64,000 nt of DNA from an uncultured Prevotella sp. (GCA_905233985.1 CAJOFA010000001.1:124001-188000); one strand, 5' to 3'; positions 51,465-61,783 are shown, numbered from the stretch's first letter. Translations and numbers: made by a program. The notes: generated from the letters alone by a model not told the origin.

Positions 51465-53378
51465 ATGTTTCGAATCAAAAAATTAGACATATTCATTGCC
51501 AAACAGTTTCTCCTGCTGTTTGCCGGCACTTTCTTCATCTGCCAGTTTGTGCTGATGATGCAGTTCTTGTGGCGTTACGTGGACGACCTCATCGGCAAGG
51601 GACTGTCAATGACCATCTTAGCACAGTTTTTCTGGTACATGGGTCTGATGCTCGTACCGCAGGCATTGCCTTTGGCCATCCTGCTGTCGGCACTCATCAC
51701 CTTCGGTAACCTGGGTGAGAGTTCGGAGCTGACGGCCATCAAAGCGGCAGGCATCTCACTGATGCAGGCGTTCCGCTCACTCATCATTACCACCATTCTC
51801 ATTGCCGCCACGTCGTTTCTCTTTGAGAATGTCATCGCCCCTGAAGCCAACAAATCCTTCGGACAGCTGTTACTGTCCATGAAGCAGAAAAGTCCCGAGC
51901 TGGAGATACCCGAGGGCATCTTCTACGACGGTATCCCTAACTGTAACCTCTACGTGCAGAAGAAAGACATCAACACGGGCAAGCTCTACGGCGTCATGAT
52001 CTACCGTATGACGGGCAGTTTTGAAGACGCCGCCATTATCCTCGCTGACTCGGGCATGCTGCAATCGACCGAAGAGAAGAAGCACCTGCTACTGACACTC
52101 TATGACGGCGAGTGGTTCGAGAACATGCGTTCGCAGGAGGTTGCAGGACAAGCCAACGTACCTTATCGCCGCGAGACCTTCGGCACCAAGCGCATCGTGC
52201 TTGACTTCGACGGCGACTTCAACCTCGCTGACGCCAGCGGCATATCAGCCAACGCCAAGGCGAAGAGCCTGGCACGCATCTATCATGACCTCGACTCCAT
52301 CCGCGAACACAACGACTCCGTGGGCCGCTCGTTCCTGGAAGAGGCACGTTTAGGCACGATGCGCGAGCCACATCTGGAGAAGAACGACTCGCTGAAAGCA
52401 GTCAACCGCGCCATGGCCGACGACATGAACCTTGACAGCGCCTTCGCCAAGCTGAGCAGCGAGCAGAAGCAGCAGGTGATACGCCAGGCCTTTGAGAACG
52501 CCCGCATGATGAACACAGACCTGAGCATGAAGAGTGAATACTCGCGTGTGCTCAACCGCAACGAGCGAATGCATCAGATAGAAGGCTTTGACAAGATTAC
52601 CCTGCCGCTGTCGTGCATTATTTTCTTCTTCATCGGTGCCCCCCTGGGCGCCATCATCCGCAAGGGAGGACTGGGTGTGCCTGTCATTATCTCTGTCATC
52701 GTCTTCATCATCTTCTACATCTTCGACAATACCGGCATGAAGATGGCACGCGACGACCAGTGGACGGTATGGTTCGGCAAGTGGCTCGCCACCGCTGTGC
52801 TGACACCCATCGCCGTATTCTTCACCTACAAGGCCAACAACGACTCGGTGGTATTCAATATCGACCTGTACAAGAACATCATCTCACGCATGCTCGGTCT
52901 GCGCATGAAGCGTAACATTGTGCGCAAGGAAGTCATCATCGAAGACCCCGCATATGAGCAGGACCGCGCCATTCTTGCGGGCGTCAACCGCGCCATAGAG
53001 ACCTATTCGCAGGAGCATAAGCTACTACATTGGCCCAACCCCATCAAGGTATTCTTCCGTCCGGGCGACGACCACGAGATAGCAGAGATCAACCGTGTGC
53101 TCGAGGTGGCGGTAGAAGACCTCAGCTACACCAAGGACAAAATTATCCTGTCGGAACTCAACAAGATTCCCATCATGGCGACACACGCCCACACACGTCC
53201 GTTCGTTCGCAAGGAACTGAACATCGCTACGGGTGTCATCCTGCCATTGGGCATCTTCTTCTACTGCCGAATGCTACGCTTCCGACTGAGGCTCCGTCGC
53301 GACCTGCACACACTGAGACAGGCTGACAACGCCATTATAGCACGCATCGAGGAGGCTTACCTCGCGCGTACATTATAA
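51465..53378 (+). CDS. LptF/LptG (YjgP/YjgQ) family permease
   Basis: Inner-membrane part of the LPS exporter. The start MFRIKKLDIFIAKQFLLLF and the following segments fit the family; two groups of three membrane segments surround a large periplasmic beta-jellyroll region (about 130-330), and a long extra cytoplasmic part with one more hydrophobic region follows (about 500-637). 637 residues is about 1.7 times the E. coli LptF length but is typical for the Bacteroidota version. I chose ATG 51465 since the upstream frame lies inside the START-like gene. The stop codon lies within a copy of the palindrome arm seen at 44128-44157. ribBA follows after 27 bases. Confidence 0.88.
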   Translation: MFRIKKLDIFIAKQFLLLFAGTFFICQFVLMMQFLWRYVDDLIGKGLSMTILAQFFWYMGLMLVPQALPLAILLSALITFGNLGESSELTAIKAAGISLMQAFRSLIITTILIAATSFLFENVIAPEANKSFGQLLLSMKQKSPELEIPEGIFYDGIPNCNLYVQKKDINTGKLYGVMIYRMTGSFEDAAIILADSGMLQSTEEKKHLLLTLYDGEWFENMRSQEVAGQANVPYRRETFGTKRIVLDFDGDFNLADASGISANAKAKSLARIYHDLDSIREHNDSVGRSFLEEARLGTMREPHLEKNDSLKAVNRAMADDMNLDSAFAKLSSEQKQQVIRQAFENARMMNTDLSMKSEYSRVLNRNERMHQIEGFDKITLPLSCIIFFFIGAPLGAIIRKGGLGVPVIISVIVFIIFYIFDNTGMKMARDDQWTVWFGKWLATAVLTPIAVFFTYKANNDSVVFNIDLYKNIISRMLGLRMKRNIVRKEVIIEDPAYEQDRAILAGVNRAIETYSQEHKLLHWPNPIKVFFRPGDDHEIAEINRVLEVAVEDLSYTKDKIILSELNKIPIMATHAHTRPFVRKELNIATGVILPLGIFFYCRMLRFRLRLRRDLHTLRQADNAIIARIEEAYLARTL

Positions 53379-53405
53379 TATATAAGAAAAGAAAACATCA
53401 TCAAT

Positions 53406-54617
53406 ATGGAAACATTTAAGCTGAATACGATAGAGGAGGCACTTGAGGACTTTAAGCAGGGCGAATTTGTCATCGTGGTAGATGACGAAGACCGCGAGAA
53501 TGAAGGCGACCTCATCATTGCCGCAGAAATGATTACGCCCGAGAAGGTGAACTTCATGCTGAAGCATGCCCGCGGCGTGCTCTGCGCTCCCATCACCATC
53601 AGTCGCAGCGAAGAGCTCGACCTGCCCCATCAGGTACAGGACAACACGTCCATGCTCGGCACGCCGTTCACCGTCACCATCGACAAACTGGAAGGCTGCA
53701 CCACTGGCGTCAGTGCCCACGACCGCGCAGCTACTATCCGTGCGCTCGCCGACCCTGCATCAACGCCGCAGACCTTCGGACGTCCGGGACATATCAATCC
53801 GTTGTATGCCCAGGATCACGGCGTGCTGCGTCGCAGCGGACACACCGAGGCAGCCGTTGACCTCTGCAAGCTCTGCGGACTCTACCCTGCCGGTGCCCTA
53901 ATGGAAATTATGAACGACGACGGCTCTATGGCGCGCCTGCCGGAACTTGTGGAGTTCTCCAAGCGGTTCAACCTGAAAATCATCACCATCAAGGACCTCA
54001 TCGCCTACCGTCTGAAAAAGGAGTCGCTCATCGAGGTGGGCGACATGGTTGACATGCCCACCGACTACGGACACTTCAAGCTCATCCCCTTCCGCCAATC
54101 GAGCAACGGCCTGGAGCACATGGCACTCATCAAGGGCGAGTGGCGCGAGGACGAGCCCGTGCTGGTACGTGTCCATTCATCATGCGCTACCGGCGACATC
54201 CTCGGCTCGAAGCGCTGCGACTGCGGTGAACAGCTGCACAAAGCCATGCAAGCCATCGAGCAAGAGGGCAAGGGCGTGGTCATCTACATGCAACAGGAAG
54301 GCCGCGGCATCGGACTAATGAACAAGATTGCAGCATACAAACTGCAGGAACAGGGATATGACACGGTGGATGCCAACGTGCATCTCGGTTTCAAGCCCGA
54401 CGAGCGCGACTACGGTTGCGGCGCGCAGATGCTGCGTCACCTCGGCGTACACAAGATGAGGCTTCTCACCAACAATCCCGTCAAGCGCGTCGGACTGGAA
54501 GCCTACGGACTGGAAATCGTGGAAAACGTACCCATCGAGATAACACCCAACGAGTACAACCTGCGCTACCTGAAGACCAAACAGGACCGCATGGGACACA
54601 CGCTACACCTGAAATAA
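53406..54617 (+). CDS. ribBA: RibBA, bifunctional DHBP synthase / GTP cyclohydrolase II
   Basis: Both entry enzymes of riboflavin synthesis in one chain. N-terminal DHBP synthase (about 1-205): [26 protein letters not shown] and [11 protein letters not shown]-terminal GTP cyclohydrolase II (about 210-403): zinc Cys in [39 protein letters not shown]. No FMN-riboswitch fits in the 27-base gap, so any control must come from upstream. Length 403 is normal. Confidence 0.97.
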   Translation: METFKLNTIEEALEDFKQGEFVIVVDDEDRENEGDLIIAAEMITPEKVNFMLKHARGVLCAPITISRSEELDLPHQVQDNTSMLGTPFTVTIDKLEGCTTGVSAHDRAATIRALADPASTPQTFGRPGHINPLYAQDHGVLRRSGHTEAAVDLCKLCGLYPAGALMEIMNDDGSMARLPELVEFSKRFNLKIITIKDLIAYRLKKESLIEVGDMVDMPTDYGHFKLIPFRQSSNGLEHMALIKGEWREDEPVLVRVHSSCATGDILGSKRCDCGEQLHKAMQAIEQEGKGVVIYMQQEGRGIGLMNKIAAYKLQEQGYDTVDANVHLGFKPDERDYGCGAQMLRHLGVHKMRLLTNNPVKRVGLEAYGLEIVENVPIEITPNEYNLRYLKTKQDRMGHTLHLK

Positions 54618-54667
54618 AGACAAAATGTCAAAAAAGTCTAAGTAAAATAATAAAAGTGACAGAAATA

Positions 54668-54699
54668 TTCGTTTAAGAAGAATAAATTGATTACTTTTG
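54668..54699 (+). promoter_or_regulatory. Promoter of the aminotransferase gene
   Basis: TTCG (54668-54671), 20 bases, TACTTTTG (54692-54699), 26 bases before the ATG. Confidence 0.6.
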
Positions 54700-54725
54700 C
54701 AGCCGCTATTACACAAAACATCAAT

Positions 54726-55925
54726 ATGGCACAATTATCCAACCGTCTGCAAAGACTTGCTCCGTCAGCAACGCTGGCAATGTCGCAAAAGAGCTCTGAG
54801 ATGAAAGCTCAGGGCATTGACGTCATCAATATGAGCGTCGGAGAACCCGATTTCAATACCCCTGACCACATCAAACAGGCCGCTAAACTGGCTATTGACG
54901 AGAACTATTCGAAGTACTCGCCCGTACCGGGCTACCCTGACCTGCGTCAGGCCATCGCCCGCAAGCTTGAGCGCGAGAACCACCTACATTATACGCCGGC
55001 TGAGATTCTGGTCTCTAACGGTGCCAAGCAGAGCGTTTGTAACACCGTCATGGCTCTGGTGAACCCGGGCGACGAGGTTATCATCCCTGCCCCCTACTGG
55101 GTCAGCTATCCGCAGATGGCTTTGCTGGCTGGCGGCACGCCTGTTTTCATTGAGGCCGGCTTCGACCAGAACTTCAAAATTACGCCCGAGCAGTTGGAGG
55201 CAGCCATCACCCCCAAGACACGCATGCTTATCCTATGCTCCCCCAGTAACCCGACGGGAAGTGTCTATTCGAAGGCCGAGCTGCAGGCACTGGCTGACGT
55301 CATCCTGCGTCACAACGACCTCTTCGTATTGGCCGACGAGATATATGAGCACATCAACTACATTGGTCAGCATGAGAGCATTGCCCAGTTCGAGGGCATG
55401 AAGGAGCGCAGCATCATCGTCAACGGCGTGAGCAAGGCCTATGCCATGACAGGCTGGCGCATCGGCTACATCGCCGCCCCCGAGTGGATTGTCAAGGGCT
55501 GCAACAAACTGCAGGGACAGTACACCAGCGGTCCGTGCTCCGTCAGCCAGAAGGCCGCCGAGTTCGCCTACACCGCCAGCCAGGATTGTGTGGAGGAGAT
55601 GCGTCAGGCATTCCAGCGCCGCCGCGACCTCATTGTGAAACTCGCCAAGGACATCACCGGACTCGAGGTGAACATGCCCGAAGGTGCTTTCTATCTCTTC
55701 CCCAAGTGCAGCAGTTTCTTCGGCAAGAAGAGCATAGTGGACGGTTTTGCCGTCAACAACAGCACCGACTTCGCCATGTATCTGCTGGAAAAAGCCCATG
55801 TAGCTACCGTCGGCGGCGACGCTTTCGGCGACCCAGACTGCTTCCGCATGAGCTATGCAACCAGCGACGAAAACATCGTCGAAGCAATGAAACGCATCAA
55901 AGAAGCACTCGGAAATCTTAAATAA
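54726..55925 (+). CDS. aspC: Pyridoxal-phosphate aminotransferase, aspartate aminotransferase type
   Basis: 399 residues of fold-type I: NMSVGEPDFNTP near the start, NGAKQSVCN, CSPSNPTG (near 183), and the PLP-lysine in VNGVSKAYAMTGWRIGY (Lys near 238). Class Ib aspartate aminotransferase is the best guess; other members act on prephenate or aromatic amino acids. I chose ATG 54726 because an upstream TTG in frame lies at the promoter. It has its own promoter. Confidence 0.92.
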   Translation: MAQLSNRLQRLAPSATLAMSQKSSEMKAQGIDVINMSVGEPDFNTPDHIKQAAKLAIDENYSKYSPVPGYPDLRQAIARKLERENHLHYTPAEILVSNGAKQSVCNTVMALVNPGDEVIIPAPYWVSYPQMALLAGGTPVFIEAGFDQNFKITPEQLEAAITPKTRMLILCSPSNPTGSVYSKAELQALADVILRHNDLFVLADEIYEHINYIGQHESIAQFEGMKERSIIVNGVSKAYAMTGWRIGYIAAPEWIVKGCNKLQGQYTSGPCSVSQKAAEFAYTASQDCVEEMRQAFQRRRDLIVKLAKDITGLEVNMPEGAFYLFPKCSSFFGKKSIVDGFAVNNSTDFAMYLLEKAHVATVGGDAFGDPDCFRMSYATSDENIVEAMKRIKEALGNLK

Positions 55926-55981
55926 TTGTATTTTTTCGAGTTAAAAAATATTAAGAGTGCGGAAAGTCCGCACGAAATGCG

Positions 55982-55989
55982 TATCTTTG
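55982..55989 (+). promoter_or_regulatory. -7 box of the exbB operon
   Basis: TATCTTTG 121 bases before exbB. A small GC-rich hairpin (GTGCGGA/TCCGCAC, 55957-55973) sits where the upstream box should be. The long leader contains AGCCTCAAGGCT and GGCAACGGCC foldable parts, so the 5' end may be structured. Confidence 0.5.
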
Positions 55990-56110
55990 CCGAGAGATAG
56001 CACCGCGTATAAGCCTCAAGGCTGGCAACGGCCAAGGTAAGTCGCGTAATATCAAGAACATTACAAACTTAATTTTTTATAAATAACTAAAATCAAAACA
56101 TTTTAAAATT

Positions 56111-56944
56111 ATGGCAACTACACAAAAAGCAGCAAGCCCTGCTAAGAAGAGCACGGGCTTCCAGGGAATCAAAGCAGCGTTCTGGATCATCGTTGTATGT
56201 TTCATCCTCGCAGTTTGTTTCTTCAAGTTCTTCCTCGGCAGTCCTGATCACATCAATCCGGAGAACGGCGAAGTTATTGACGGAAACATCTGGGGTACAA
56301 TCTACAAAGGTGGTGTCGTCGTGCCTGTCATCCTGACTCTGTTGTTCACCGTGATTGCTCTGTCCATCGAGCGCTGGCTCGCTCTGAACACTGCATTCGG
56401 TAAGGGCAAACTCCCCAAGTTCGTGGCAAACATCAAGGCCGCTCTGAATGCAAACGACTTTGCTAAGGCTCAGGACCTCTGCGACAAACAGCGTGGTACA
56501 GTAGCTAACGTTGTCGGTGCTTCTCTGCGCACTTACAAGGAGATGGAAGCAACCAGCGGAATCAAGAAGGAGCAGAAGATTGCCCGCATCCAGCAGGCTC
56601 ACGAAGAGGCTACGCAGCTTGAGATGCCGACGCTGACCATGAACATGCCGATCATCGCTACCATCGTAACGCTCGGTACGCTGACCGCTCTGTTCGGAAC
56701 CGTTGTGGGTATGATACGTTCATTCGCAGCTCTGGCAGCTGGTGGTGGCGCTGACTCACAGGCTCTGTCACTCGGTATTTCTGAGGCTCTGGTTAACACG
56801 GCATCAGGTATCTTGACGTCTTGGGTAGCCGTTGTAGCTTACAACTACTACACAAACAAGATCGACAAGCTGACATTTGCCCTCGACGAAGTTGGTTATT
56901 CAATTGCTCAGACTTACGAAGCTAACCACGCAGAAGAGGCTTAA
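56111..56944 (+). CDS. exbB: ExbB-like (MotA/TolQ/ExbB) proton-channel protein
   Basis: 277 residues with an N-terminal membrane segment, a second one near 75-95 and two more near 180-250 (MNMPIIATIVTLGTLTALFGTVVGMI and ALVNTASGILTSWVAV). The TM motif with conserved Thr and Gly residues is typical. It forms the proton-driven motor with ExbD that energises TonB. First gene of the operon exbB, exbD, exbD, tonB, PstS-like, TPR. 31-base gap to the next gene. Confidence 0.95.
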   Translation: MATTQKAASPAKKSTGFQGIKAAFWIIVVCFILAVCFFKFFLGSPDHINPENGEVIDGNIWGTIYKGGVVVPVILTLLFTVIALSIERWLALNTAFGKGKLPKFVANIKAALNANDFAKAQDLCDKQRGTVANVVGASLRTYKEMEATSGIKKEQKIARIQQAHEEATQLEMPTLTMNMPIIATIVTLGTLTALFGTVVGMIRSFAALAAGGGADSQALSLGISEALVNTASGILTSWVAVVAYNYYTNKIDKLTFALDEVGYSIAQTYEANHAEEA

Positions 56945-56975
56945 TTTTTGCTAACCCTTTAAAACAATTATCGCT

Positions 56976-57626
56976 ATGGGTAAAGTAAAAATTAAGAAGA
57001 GTGACATCTGGATTGACATGACGCCTATGTCAGACGTGATGGTGCTTTTGCTGACTTTCTTCATGATGACGTCAACGTTCGTCACGCCGGAGCCAGTACA
57101 AGTCAACACGCCGCAGTCGCAGTCAAAGGTCAAAGTGCCAGATGTGGACGTGCTCAACATCCTCGTCAATCCTGACGGAAAGGTGTTCATGAGCATGGAT
57201 AAGGTTCCTGACTTGGAACAGACCGTGAAGGCGTTGCTTGAAAACAACGGTCTCCCCGCTCTGAATCCAACGCAGTTGAAGAATTTTAAGGAGGATCCGA
57301 TGTTCGGTATTGGTCTGAGAGAACTGCACAGCTACCTGGATCAGAAACAGGGTGAGCGCGTGAAGATTCTGCCGCAGAAAGGCATTCCGACCGACAGTAT
57401 CGCAGGCGGCATGAGCGAGTTCCAGCAGTGGGTGAAAGAAGCTAAGAAATCTGCACGCAACTCTGAGACACTCGAATCGCATGAGCTGAAAATCTGTATC
57501 AAGGCCGACTCGAAGACTTCTTACAAAACTGTGAAGAAACTGATGTCTGAACTCCAGGACATGGAGGAAAACCGTTATCAGTTGATTACATCGTACAAGG
57601 TACAAGAAACTAAGGAGGTACAGTAA
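56976..57626 (+). CDS. exbD: ExbD-like biopolymer transport protein (first copy)
   Basis: 216 residues: short cytoplasmic start, one membrane segment with conserved Asp (D20 in DMTPMSDVMVLLLTFF) that carries protons, then a periplasmic domain. It has a basic start (GKVKIKKSD). Two ExbD-type genes in one operon, here 1 base apart, are usual in Bacteroidota. The first has a larger periplasmic part than E. coli ExbD (about 140 residues). Confidence 0.93.
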   Translation: MGKVKIKKSDIWIDMTPMSDVMVLLLTFFMMTSTFVTPEPVQVNTPQSQSKVKVPDVDVLNILVNPDGKVFMSMDKVPDLEQTVKALLENNGLPALNPTQLKNFKEDPMFGIGLRELHSYLDQKQGERVKILPQKGIPTDSIAGGMSEFQQWVKEAKKSARNSETLESHELKICIKADSKTSYKTVKKLMSELQDMEENRYQLITSYKVQETKEVQ

Positions 57627-57627
57627 C

Positions 57628-58284
57628 ATGGCAAAACAAAAAGCAAGCAAACAGAAAAAGATGAATGTCCGCGTTGACTTCACGCCGATGGTGGACATGA
57701 TGATGCTTCTGATCACGTTCTTCATGTTGTGTACAACGCTCCAGAAGCCCCAGGCGATGCAGTTGACCATGCCAAGTAACGACAAGAACATTCAGGATCT
57801 GGACAAAAACGAAGCGAAGGCTTCACAGACCATGACGTTCTACCTTGCCGGCAACGACAAGCTCTACTATGTCGAAGGTATCGTGAAGTATGACGACCCC
57901 GAGTGTATGAGGGAAACAACATACGGCGAGGAAGGCATTCGCGACGTTCTTCTCAACCACAAGACTGAAGACGGAACCTACCCGGTTGCCAAGATCAGGA
58001 AAGCAATGAACGAGTTGGAGAAAGAAAGAAAGGCTAAGCCCGATGTGCCCGACAGCATCTGGGAGAAGAAACTCTCTGAGATTAAGAAGGGTAACATTGA
58101 GGGTGAGCCTAAGAAAGTTCCCACGATGACCATCATCATCAAGCCCTTGGACGTTGCTACCTATGACAACATGGTGACGGTTCTTGATGAGATGCAGATT
58201 AGCGGTATTAGCACGTACGTCATTGATCAGGTTTCCGACGACGACAAGAAACTTCTTACGTCAAAGGGAATCAAGTATGAATGA
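57628..58284 (+). CDS. exbD: ExbD-like biopolymer transport protein (second copy)
   Basis: 218 residues, membrane segment with Asp23 (DFTPMVDMMMLLITFF), then a periplasmic domain with little similarity to the first copy except in the membrane part. It begins 1 base after the first exbD stop. Two different periplasmic domains suggest hetero-dimers, but this is inference. Confidence 0.93.
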   Translation: MAKQKASKQKKMNVRVDFTPMVDMMMLLITFFMLCTTLQKPQAMQLTMPSNDKNIQDLDKNEAKASQTMTFYLAGNDKLYYVEGIVKYDDPECMRETTYGEEGIRDVLLNHKTEDGTYPVAKIRKAMNELEKERKAKPDVPDSIWEKKLSEIKKGNIEGEPKKVPTMTIIIKPLDVATYDNMVTVLDEMQISGISTYVIDQVSDDDKKLLTSKGIKYE

Positions 58285-58313
58285 TTGTATAACCTTTAAA
58301 AGATTTTTGAATT

Positions 58314-59141
58314 ATGGCAAAGATTGATTTGATAGACAATGGCTGGGTTGACCTTGTATTTGAAGGCAAGAACCAAGCTTACGGTGCCTACCAGCTTCGC
58401 AAGAACACTGGCAAGCGCAACCTGTGGTCGATCGTTATTATGCTCATTATCGCTGCTCTCATCGCCGCTGTAGTCGGTGCAAATGCAATTATCAGCGCTG
58501 CTAGCGAGGATGATGCCGAGATTGCAGCAGATGTCAACCTCTCTGCTTTGGCTGAAAAGAAGCCTGAGGTAGAGGAGAAGGCACCTGTGAAAGTCGAGGA
58601 AGCAAAACCCGTTGAGCAGGTTAAGAGCTCTGTGAAGTTTGTTCCCCCTGTAATCAAGGAAGATGACAAGGTGAACGAGGACAAGCAGCTGAAGTCCCAG
58701 GAAGAGCTGAACGAATCGAAGACCGCCATCGGTGGTTTCGACGTCAAGGGTAATACCGACGATGCCGATGCCCACACGTTGAAGGCCGTCGAGGAAGTTG
58801 AGCAGCCCAAGGAAAAGCCCAAAGAGGACAACAAGATTTTCGACGTGGTTGAGCAGCAGCCGACGTTTAGCGAGGGTAACCCCGCTGCCTGGCTCGCCAA
58901 GCACATGCAGTATCCTCCGATGGCTGCCGAAAACGGTATTCAGGGCCGTGTCACCGTTGGCTTCGTCGTTGAGAAGAACGGTACCATCTCTAACGTTCGC
59001 GTTCTGAGAGGTGTTGACCCCTCACTTGACAAAGAGGCTGTGCGCGTGGTGAAGTCCATGCCGAAGTGGAACCCGGGTATGCAGAACGGTGAGCCGGTTC
59101 GTGTGAACTACACCGTACCTGTGAACTTTAAACTTCAGTAG
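58314..59141 (+). CDS. tonB: TonB-family energy transducer
   Basis: 275 residues: a short N-terminal part, one membrane segment (about 38-60), a Lys/Glu/Pro-rich spacer (about 75-180) and a TonB C-terminal domain (GRVTVGFVVEKNGTISNVRVLRGVDPSLDKEA to the end). The C-terminal domain contacts TonB boxes of outer-membrane receptors. The start EGKNQAYGAYQLRK is typical of the Bacteroidota tonB genes next to exbD. PstS-like gene follows after 2 bases. Confidence 0.95.
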   Translation: MAKIDLIDNGWVDLVFEGKNQAYGAYQLRKNTGKRNLWSIVIMLIIAALIAAVVGANAIISAASEDDAEIAADVNLSALAEKKPEVEEKAPVKVEEAKPVEQVKSSVKFVPPVIKEDDKVNEDKQLKSQEELNESKTAIGGFDVKGNTDDADAHTLKAVEEVEQPKEKPKEDNKIFDVVEQQPTFSEGNPAAWLAKHMQYPPMAAENGIQGRVTVGFVVEKNGTISNVRVLRGVDPSLDKEAVRVVKSMPKWNPGMQNGEPVRVNYTVPVNFKLQ

Positions 59142-59143
59142 TA

Positions 59144-60115
59144 ATGAAACATACATTCAACGTACTTGTTGGATTAACTCTTATCTTAGGTTTGCTGTCG
59201 GCTTGTAACGACGACAGCAAACCTAAACATAGTAAGTACACCCGTTCTGATACTTACTCCGCCGGCGAGATACAATTCGCTGCGGATGAGAGTTTCAGTC
59301 CTATCGTCAACGAAGAGGTCAAGGTATTCGAGGCTACCTACCGCGATGCCGTGCTCCATCCCATCTATACCGATGAGTATGCAGCCATGGACCTGCTTCT
59401 GAAAGATTCCGTATGTCTCGTCTTCGCTTCCCGCCAGTTCACGGAGAAGGAGATGAAAGCCCTGAAGGTCAACGTCAGTAACCCCATGGCTATCCCCATC
59501 GCCTACGACGGACTATCACTCATTGTGAACAAGGGGAACAACGACACCTGCATCACTGTCAAGGATGTCAAGCGCATTCTCGGAGGTGAAGTGTCGAAGT
59601 GGAACGAGGTCTATCCTAACTCAAAACTTGGTGATATCGAAGTCATCTTCGATAACAAGAACTCCAGTACCGTTCGCTGGTGCGTCGATTCACTGCTTGG
59701 CGGCAAGCCCATCAACAGTCCTAACATCTACGCAGCCAAGACAAGCGCCGAAGTCATTAACTATGTTGAGCAACATGCCAACTCGATTGGAATCATCGGT
59801 TCCAACTGGCTCAACGACAAACGCGACACAACGAACGTTACCTTTAAGAAGAATATACATGTAATGTCGGTAAGCCGCATGGATACGGCCAACGAAATGA
59901 ACAGTTGGAAGCCTTACCAATATTATTTATATAACGGAAACTATCCATTGATCCGTACGATTTACGCACTGCTCGTCGATCCCATCCACGGACTGCCGTG
60001 GGGATTCTCGCAGTTCGTCTCCTCGCCTAAGGGACAGCTCATCATCTTCCGCTCGAGCCTCCTCCCCTATCGCGGCGACCTGACGGTGCGCGAAGTGAAC
60101 GTCAAGAGCGAATAA
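59144..60115 (+). CDS. PstS-like substrate-binding lipoprotein
   Basis: 323 residues. Lipobox LLSAC with Cys near residue 21, then a periplasmic-binding fold of the phosphate type (IPIAYDGLSLIVNKGN, DVKRILGGEVSKWNEV, YYLYNGNYPLIRTIYAL). No ABC permease or ATPase genes are adjacent, so it is not a normal Pst importer component. In Bacteroidota it often lies in the exb-tonB operon. Its ligand is unknown; phosphate is only a guess. Confidence 0.88.
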   Translation: MKHTFNVLVGLTLILGLLSACNDDSKPKHSKYTRSDTYSAGEIQFAADESFSPIVNEEVKVFEATYRDAVLHPIYTDEYAAMDLLLKDSVCLVFASRQFTEKEMKALKVNVSNPMAIPIAYDGLSLIVNKGNNDTCITVKDVKRILGGEVSKWNEVYPNSKLGDIEVIFDNKNSSTVRWCVDSLLGGKPINSPNIYAAKTSAEVINYVEQHANSIGIIGSNWLNDKRDTTNVTFKKNIHVMSVSRMDTANEMNSWKPYQYYLYNGNYPLIRTIYALLVDPIHGLPWGFSQFVSSPKGQLIIFRSSLLPYRGDLTVREVNVKSE

Positions 60116-60148
60116 TCCGCCTGCGGCAGGTGCCGCCAGTCGGAGCAC

Positions 60149-60169
60149 GTTTAGTTAATATTACTAAAC
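60149..60169. repeat. Inverted repeat between the PstS-like gene and the TPR gene
   Basis: GTTTAGT and ACTAAAC arms surround TAATATT. The rest of the 177-base gap holds GCCTGCGGCAGG-type GC-rich sequence and no clear promoter box. Confidence 0.6.
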
Positions 60170-60292
60170 AGCGTAAAACCATTGCAGACGTGAAACGTCA
60201 TACGTTATGAAGAGACAACCCGGCAGAGGCGCTTGCTGCGCCGAAGCCCAAGAGAGAATAAACACGAAGTACAACAATTAAAACAAAGAATT

Positions 60293-61714
60293 ATGAAAAC
60301 AATTAAATATCTGTTCGTCGGAGCCCTGCTCGTTCTTTTCAGCGCTCCGGCCATGGCCCAGGACGAAGAACAGGCCATCATTGACAACATCACACGTGTC
60401 ATCAAGAACAACAAGGGCGGAAACTTCGAGACCATCGAGGACGAAGTGGACCGCGTGCGTAAGAAGAATAAGAAGAAGCCCCGCGTGCTTGTCGCCATGG
60501 GTACCGCTTTTAAAGAAATCAACGACACGACTCATGCCCGTGAGTTTGCAGAGTTTGCCCTTGACCGCGACAGTCACTATGCACCCGCACACATGCTGTT
60601 AGGCGACCTGGCAGCCATCGGTGATGACGGCGGCAGAGCAGCAGAATACTATCAGAAGGCCATCAACGACGACCCGCAGAACCCCGAGGCTTACTACAAG
60701 TATGCCAAGGTTTATCGCAAGGTAAGTCCGAAGCTCGCCGTAGCCAAGCTCGAAGAGCTGCGTGCCGTGCGTCCCGACGTCCCCGTCGATGCTATGCAGG
60801 CTCGTTTCTGGCACGATGACAAAGAGTTTGAGAAAGCCCTCGAAACCTACAAGAAGGTGCCCCTGCACAAGCTTGAGCTCGATGACCTCACCAGCTTTGC
60901 CACCGAGCACTACTTCACCAACCGTCACGAGGAAGGCATGAATCTCATCGATCAGGTCATCGACCGCTATCCCCGTCACGCTCCATTCAACCGTCTCGGC
61001 ATGTTCTTCAACTACGAGATGGGCAACCACGACAAAGCCCTCGACTTCGCTGACCGTCTCTTCAACAAGTCTGACAGTGCTAAGATTTCGTGGATGGACA
61101 ACTTCTATTATGGTCTGACGTTGCAGAAAAAGGGCGACATCGACGCTGCTCTGGCACAGTACCACGAAGCCAACGCCAAGGAAGTTCCTGCCAACAACCG
61201 CACGTCACTCATCCAAAGCATTTATCAGGCATACTCATCCAAGGGTGACTTCGACAACGCCATCAAATACTACAACCAGTATCTGGAGGCTAAGGGCAGC
61301 CGCACCGCCAGCGACTACAACTCACTTGCTTCAATGTATAAGAAGCATGCCGACGAGGTTCCTGAGACCGAGAAGCTGCAGTGGCTGCAGAAAGCTGACG
61401 AGGTGTATGCTGAGGCAGCTGTTAAGTTCGCCAGCGCTGAGGAGTTCTTCCTCGTACAGCGTGGACGTCTGAACGCTACCATTGATGCCGACATGTCCAA
61501 GGGACTTGCTAAGCCGCACTACGAGCGTGCTTCACAGATCCTCGAGGCAAAGGCTGACCGCGACGATGCAGAAACCAAGCGTCTCATTGAGTGCTACCGC
61601 TACTTGGGTTGGTACTACAACGAGCAGGCCAACAAGGAGCAGTGCCAGAACTACTGGCGCAAGGTAAAGGCTCTCGATCCCTCCAATACCGAGGCCGACC
61701 AGTTCTTACAGTAA
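60293..61714 (+). CDS. Secreted TPR-repeat protein
   Basis: 473 residues. Signal peptide MKTIKYLFVGALLVLFSAPAMAQ, then about ten TPR units (AHMLLGDLAAIGDDGGRAAEYYQKAIND, AEYYQK and so on) to the end. Proteins of this kind often close exb-tonB operons in Bacteroidota and may act as periplasmic adaptors; this is inference. I chose ATG 60293 because it gives the signal peptide. A terminator follows 69 bases downstream. Confidence 0.9.
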   Translation: MKTIKYLFVGALLVLFSAPAMAQDEEQAIIDNITRVIKNNKGGNFETIEDEVDRVRKKNKKKPRVLVAMGTAFKEINDTTHAREFAEFALDRDSHYAPAHMLLGDLAAIGDDGGRAAEYYQKAINDDPQNPEAYYKYAKVYRKVSPKLAVAKLEELRAVRPDVPVDAMQARFWHDDKEFEKALETYKKVPLHKLELDDLTSFATEHYFTNRHEEGMNLIDQVIDRYPRHAPFNRLGMFFNYEMGNHDKALDFADRLFNKSDSAKISWMDNFYYGLTLQKKGDIDAALAQYHEANAKEVPANNRTSLIQSIYQAYSSKGDFDNAIKYYNQYLEAKGSRTASDYNSLASMYKKHADEVPETEKLQWLQKADEVYAEAAVKFASAEEFFLVQRGRLNATIDADMSKGLAKPHYERASQILEAKADRDDAETKRLIECYRYLGWYYNEQANKEQCQNYWRKVKALDPSNTEADQFLQ

Positions 61715-61783
61715 AAAAGATTTTTTAGTTATATAGTACCTCATAGTGTAATATAAGAGATTGTTTTAGTTATTTTCTGAGGT

